Part shown: piece by piece, positions 5,192-5,853 of the stretch
Position numbering within the stretch: position 1 is the first letter of the stretch
Layout: each line of letters starts with the position of its first letter
Made by a program: the position numbers and the translations under genes
DNA from: Bifidobacteriaceae bacterium
Lineage (GTDB): Bacteria; Actinomycetota; Actinomycetes; Actinomycetales; WQXJ01
DNA: 5,853 bases
Assembly (NCBI GenBank): GCA_031266115.1
Contig: JAISBQ010000287.1
Coordinates: 1 to 5,853, forward strand
Reading direction: 5' to 3'
Notes under the pieces: model-generated
Databases searched by the model: none
What the model saw: only the letters and a program-made list of their open reading frames with translations
Told to the model about the DNA's origin: nothing

Positions 5192-5853
5192 GAGGCGGTA
5201 CCGCCGTTCCTTCATTTCCGCCCTTCGAGTATTCTCGGCGGGTCAACGTGATGCTCGCTTCGCCTGGCGACGTGGACGAGGACCGTGACGCCGTGGTTCG
5301 CGAGATGGCAGAGCTGAACAGCCCGCTCGCCGGCGTCGACAATGCGATTCTTGTGCCGATTCGGTGGGAGATCGACGCGGAAAGACGCATCACGGCAGGA
5401 CGCAGGACGCAAAGTGGAATCAACGCGGACCTGGTTGCTAAGTGCCACGTGATGGTAGCGCTGTTTCATACGCGTTTCGGCACTCCCTCAGGCGCGTACC
5501 TGTCCCACACCGAAGAGGAGATCGATTTCGCACTCAGTGTCGGACTGCGGGTGCATCTGTTCTTTTCATTGGCGGCTGCTAGTCTTGACACGATAGATCC
5601 CGACCAACTCAAGAAGGTACAGACCTATCGCCAAAGCATGATAGACCGTGATCACGGTCTTGTGGGCGACTATACGACCAAAGACGATTTACGTCACCAA
5701 GTAGCACGGAGCCTGCGGGCGGATATCACAGCATTCGCGCGCGATGTACGCGATGAACTTGCCCCGACACGAGAACTCGCCGTTGCGCTCGACGCCGCAG
5801 GCAAACACCTTGTGCTCCGCAATGTTGGCGCTGACGCGCTGCGCGAGGTGCAA
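5188..5853 (+). CDS. DUF4062/TIR-like domain protein, putative effector (3' end beyond the window)
   Basis: The frame is open from GTG 5188 to the window edge (222 residues, no stop). The N-terminal part resembles, from memory of the family, the DUF4062 type of Rossmann-like, TIR-related domain. Matching pieces: VNVMLASPGDVDEDRDAV (19-36), AILVPIRWEID (53-63), GINADLVAKCHVMVALFHTR (77-96) followed by FGTPSG (97-102), SHTEEEIDFALSVG (106-119) and VHLFFSLAA (122-130). The next piece, QLKKVQTYRQSMIDRDHGLV (140-159), matches the family's end. Glu residues in TEEEI occupy a position like the catalytic or binding Glu of TIR and nucleoside-deoxyribosyltransferase folds (inference). After about residue 190 a new region starts (KHLVLRNVGADALREVQ), perhaps a beta-sandwich; the rest is missing. 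GTG 5188 is chosen because it overlaps the 67-aa stop by 4 bp and has GGGAAG six bases upstream. GTG 5248 or ATG 5251 would cut into the first strand. One Leu, residue 168, uses the rare TTA codon. Confidence 0.7.
   Translation, partial: MRGGTAVPSFPPFEYSRRVNVMLASPGDVDEDRDAVVREMAELNSPLAGVDNAILVPIRWEIDAERRITAGRRTQSGINADLVAKCHVMVALFHTRFGTPSGAYLSHTEEEIDFALSVGLRVHLFFSLAAASLDTIDPDQLKKVQTYRQSMIDRDHGLVGDYTTKDDLRHQVARSLRADITAFARDVRDELAPTRELAVALDAAGKHLVLRNVGADALREVQ
5643..5660. repeat. 18-bp perfect palindrome inside the TIR-like gene
   Basis: AGACCGTGATCACGGTCT reads identically on both strands, without a spacer, and spans codons for DRDHGL. By hand estimate a palindrome this long is expected about 0.02 times in a random window of this size. 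It could be a protein-binding site or chance constrained by codons; no function is shown. Confidence 0.5.

Noticed and set aside
1..5853. tRNA, rRNA, CRISPR array, transposase or integrase
   Set aside because: I looked on both strands and saw no cloverleaf, regularly spaced repeats, terminal inverted repeats or recombinase motifs.

Overview
The window is high-GC DNA, most likely from an actinomycete. The evidence is the strong G/C preference at third codon positions, frequent GTG starts, 4-bp stop/start overlaps, and the first two genes: a methyltransferase with a THUMP-like C-terminus followed by a YbdK-family carboxylate-amine ligase of actinobacterial type. The genus cannot be named from the sequence alone. 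All genes I can support lie on the + strand.

Left part (1-2663), ordinary-looking chromosomal block. It holds the 3' end of a class I SAM-dependent methyltransferase with a THUMP-like C-terminal domain (2-391, 5' end missing), a complete YbdK-type glutamate--cysteine ligase 2 homologue (403-1554), and an unrecognised 370-residue protein (1551-2663) whose GTG start overlaps the ligase stop by 4 bp. The close spacing suggests a single transcription unit.

Boundary (2664-2949), no convincing gene. It contains a possible terminator hairpin just after the third gene, a 10-bp palindrome, and an extremely C-rich, G-poor tract. Five C-runs of four or more within 32 bp give a strong G-quadruplex motif on the - strand, about 40 bp before the next start codon. 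The C-rich composition continues into the proline-rich N-terminus of the next gene.

Right part (2950-5853), candidate antiviral module. It consists of a 649-residue two-domain anti-phage dCTP deaminase (AvcD/DCD family: P-loop kinase-like N-half and zinc deaminase C-half with HAE and PCxxC motifs), a 67-residue unknown protein with its own Shine-Dalgarno sequence, and the start of a third protein translated from a GTG that overlaps the small gene by 4 bp. The third protein has a DUF4062/TIR-like N-terminal domain and runs off the window. dCTP deaminases of this family deplete deoxycytidine nucleotides during phage infection. Pairing one with a small partner and a TIR-like putative effector is the most interesting content here, and I do not recognise this arrangement as a named system. 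That all three genes act together is inferred from order and coupling, not shown.
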